The translations under genes were made by a program, and so were the position numbers. From NCBI GenBank assembly GCA_000310025.1, contig FN649741.1, positions 540,890-568,569 on the forward strand: a DNA stretch of 27,680 nt, in the 5' to 3' direction. Source of the stretch: Ectocarpus siliculosus. Its lineage: Eukaryota > Sar > Phaeophyceae > Ectocarpales > Ectocarpaceae. Position 1 is the first letter of the stretch, and every line of letters begins with the position of its first letter. The notes under the pieces are model-generated. The model was not told the DNA's origin, ran no database searches, and saw only the letters and a program-made list of their open reading frames with translations. This document shows positions 25,785 to 27,680 of the stretch, one piece after another.

Positions 25785-27680
25785 CCCCCTCCTCTCTCTG
25801 CAGTCTTGATTATTCACTCGCCTGTGTCCCTCTCTTATCAAAGCGTGCTTGTCTGTTCTCGCTTCGCGCTCGTTTCTGTCGGGTGTGGGCGCGAGTGAAC
25901 GCCGTCCGTTCTTTTTCTCTTTGTCCTTCTAGCGTCTTGGTTAGTCAACAACGCCAAATTTTTACACCCCACCCATCCGCTTTTGTCTCGTACCTCCGCG
26001 AGCTTGCCTTTCATTGTTTGTCCCGCCCAAAATCGGGATCCCGAGGCTTGGTAGTTCCCCCCTTCCTTCCCCCGGCCCTTCACAATAGGGCGTTCAACCT
26101 CGTCCCTTGGTCGAGAACCTGACTGGCCATATCAAAACCAAGCTTGAATAGCAGTGTTCCGGGCACCAAACCTACACCTACTCGCTGTTCCTCCCATGTC
26201 CCTTTTGCTCACAGCAATTTCCATGTTGGGCTACCATATGTATTTTTTCATCTCAGCACTTCCTCTGCCGTCTTCCTCAACAGTTACGCTATGAGCGCGC
26301 CACTAGCAGCGTCCATATTGTCCCCGGTGATAGGAACCAGTGTCCCTTGATAAGCGGTTTCTCGTACCCTACGCCCTAACGTATGCCATGAATGCGCTGA
26401 GTAGCACACTTCCTTGTTCACAATTGCCTCAGGCACTCAAATCACTGCCAAGCTAGTCGCCCCCGCTTTACTTCCTGAACGGCTGTGACATGTTCTGGAA
26501 ATTATAACTTCCCCATTTATTGTCGACTCGTTAATTCCTAGCACGCGCAACATTACGAGATTTACTCTGCCAGCTCTTCAAATCTACTTCGGCCTCATAC
26601 ATAACGTTTCACGTTTTCATTCAGATGTTACAAGCTCCCCGAGTACGGCTTTTTTTGTTGAAGCTGCAATTCTTCCACACGCGCATGCGTAGCTTCGTAA
26701 ATCTAATCTCTGTTCATCGCCGTAGCCCCTTGCCTCCCAGTCCCTATACCGAATATGCCTGGAGGTTCCGATTTCAAGTTGCCAGCGATGCCTCCTTCCT
26801 CCCGTCGTGTTGTTCTGTCAGCTATTTCATGTGTCCTCCCTTCGTGGTTCGTGTGTCTGTCCTTGAACCCCCTGCCTTCGCTTGCTACGCCTCCCGAATC
26901 CTCATGGTCGTCCCCTATTCTCGTTTTTTCTTGCCCCTTGCCCTTTCACCTTCACCCAGGCGACGGCGTTCTCATTGTCCACCCTCGTCATCACCGTGTA
27001 CCTCTTACAGTAAGGCTTGTCCCCTCACTGAAGCATCGTCACAGACGTACGCTGTAATCACCATCGCCATCACTTATATTATATTATCTTGTTGCTCATG
27101 AAATTCTCTTCCCCTTCTTCTTCATCTTCGTTGTCCTGCTGTAGTCTGCACCTCTTCTGGCAGTCGGTATCTCCAGCACACCCTCGTCTCCATGCACACG
27201 CCCCCCAGCGCGCTCGTTGACGAATCTCATCACCAGGCCATCGAAGCGCCTGCTAGCGAACTGAATAACGCTCCTGTTATCCTACACCCCGGCCCGTCCT
27301 CGAAGTGCCATCGCCAACACACCCTCACTCGGCCAATACGTTCTTGTCAGGATCAGCACCTTGCTTGTGCGTCTTGCTTGCTCTGCCCGCCCCACGCGTC
27401 CCTCGTCCGGTCCGGTATTTCTTGCGGTTGAGGCGCAGTCCCGTCGCCTGCAAACTTGATCCGTTCGGGCCGGATTACAAAGGCGCTATTGCAGTTGACC
27501 AGTGCAAACCAGCTAGACCGTGCCCAATCCGCCGGCCACTGCGCCAGTCTCTCCTCTAAATCCTATACTCTTGTGCCGGTAACGATATGGAGGCGTCCTC
27601 TCTGTCGACCGACCATCCTCTGTCCACTTGTCGCCGTTTCCGGGTCTTCATGTTTTCTGCCGACAGCGGTTGCGCTTCCT
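25783..27680. other. Pyrimidine-rich region without recognised gene
   Basis: The plus strand is C/T-rich throughout. The longest frame (26625-27101, plus) has no recognisable domain and a composition set by the C/T bias. A minus-strand frame of about 60 codons near 27370-27556 has mixed composition (it contains ALVNCNSAFVIRPERIKF) but no Met start and no family I recognise. Confidence 0.5.

Noticed and set aside
25521-25841. Minus-strand Arg-Glu repeat protein
   Set aside because: It is the translation of the (CT)41 microsatellite.
26625-27101. Plus-strand frame of 158 codons
   Set aside because: Composition follows the local C/T bias, there is no recognisable domain, and several overlapping frames are equally open.

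Overview
The window looks like nuclear DNA of a brown alga (Phaeophyceae, Ectocarpus-like). The main reason is a gene near 17.5-25.1 kb that encodes an NB-ARC NTPase followed by tetratricopeptide (TPR) repeats, each repeat on its own 126-bp phase-0 exon. That layout is known for candidate immune receptors of brown algae. Other support is GT-AG introns of about 65-1100 bp, roughly even base composition, many simple and tandem repeats, and short interstitial TTAGGG tracts. The species assignment is inference; no rRNA or organelle marker is present.

Layout. 1-1110: a large inverted repeat (fold-back element) rich in CCCCGGGG palindromes. 1135-1970: a 40-50 bp minisatellite with a 92-bp higher-order duplication. 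1970-4600: no recognisable gene, one 57-bp tandem duplication. 4601-8266 (+): a six-exon single-pass membrane protein kinase with unusual catalytic motifs. 8267-12072: intergenic sequence with telomere-like, purine-rich, CT-rich and 205-bp tandem repeats. 12073-13801 (+): a damaged chimera of an unrecognised Cys-rich N-terminus and the C-terminal part of a PIF1/Helitron-type helicase, with two frameshifts. 13845-14245: a ~110-bp tandem repeat. 14250-17506: no recognisable gene. 17507-25094 (+): the NB-ARC-TPR gene, three body exons and nine TPR exons. 25095-27680: a long CT microsatellite and pyrimidine-rich DNA without a recognisable gene.

The NB-ARC-TPR locus is the point of greatest interest. 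All its introns are phase 0, so TPR exons could be skipped, duplicated or exchanged without breaking the frame. Between and after the intact TPR exons I can read at least five decayed ones. Some introns share sequence right up to the exons, as expected of duplicated exon-plus-flank units. Residues that differ among repeats fall at positions 10, 14 and 17 and at 30, 34 and 37, one face of each helix, while the scaffold residues stay fixed. Together this looks like a birth-and-death exon cassette that diversifies a ligand-binding surface. The N-terminus carries a helical domain and a transmembrane helix, suggesting membrane tethering. The upstream membrane kinase may also be a signalling protein, but no direct link between the two genes can be shown from sequence.
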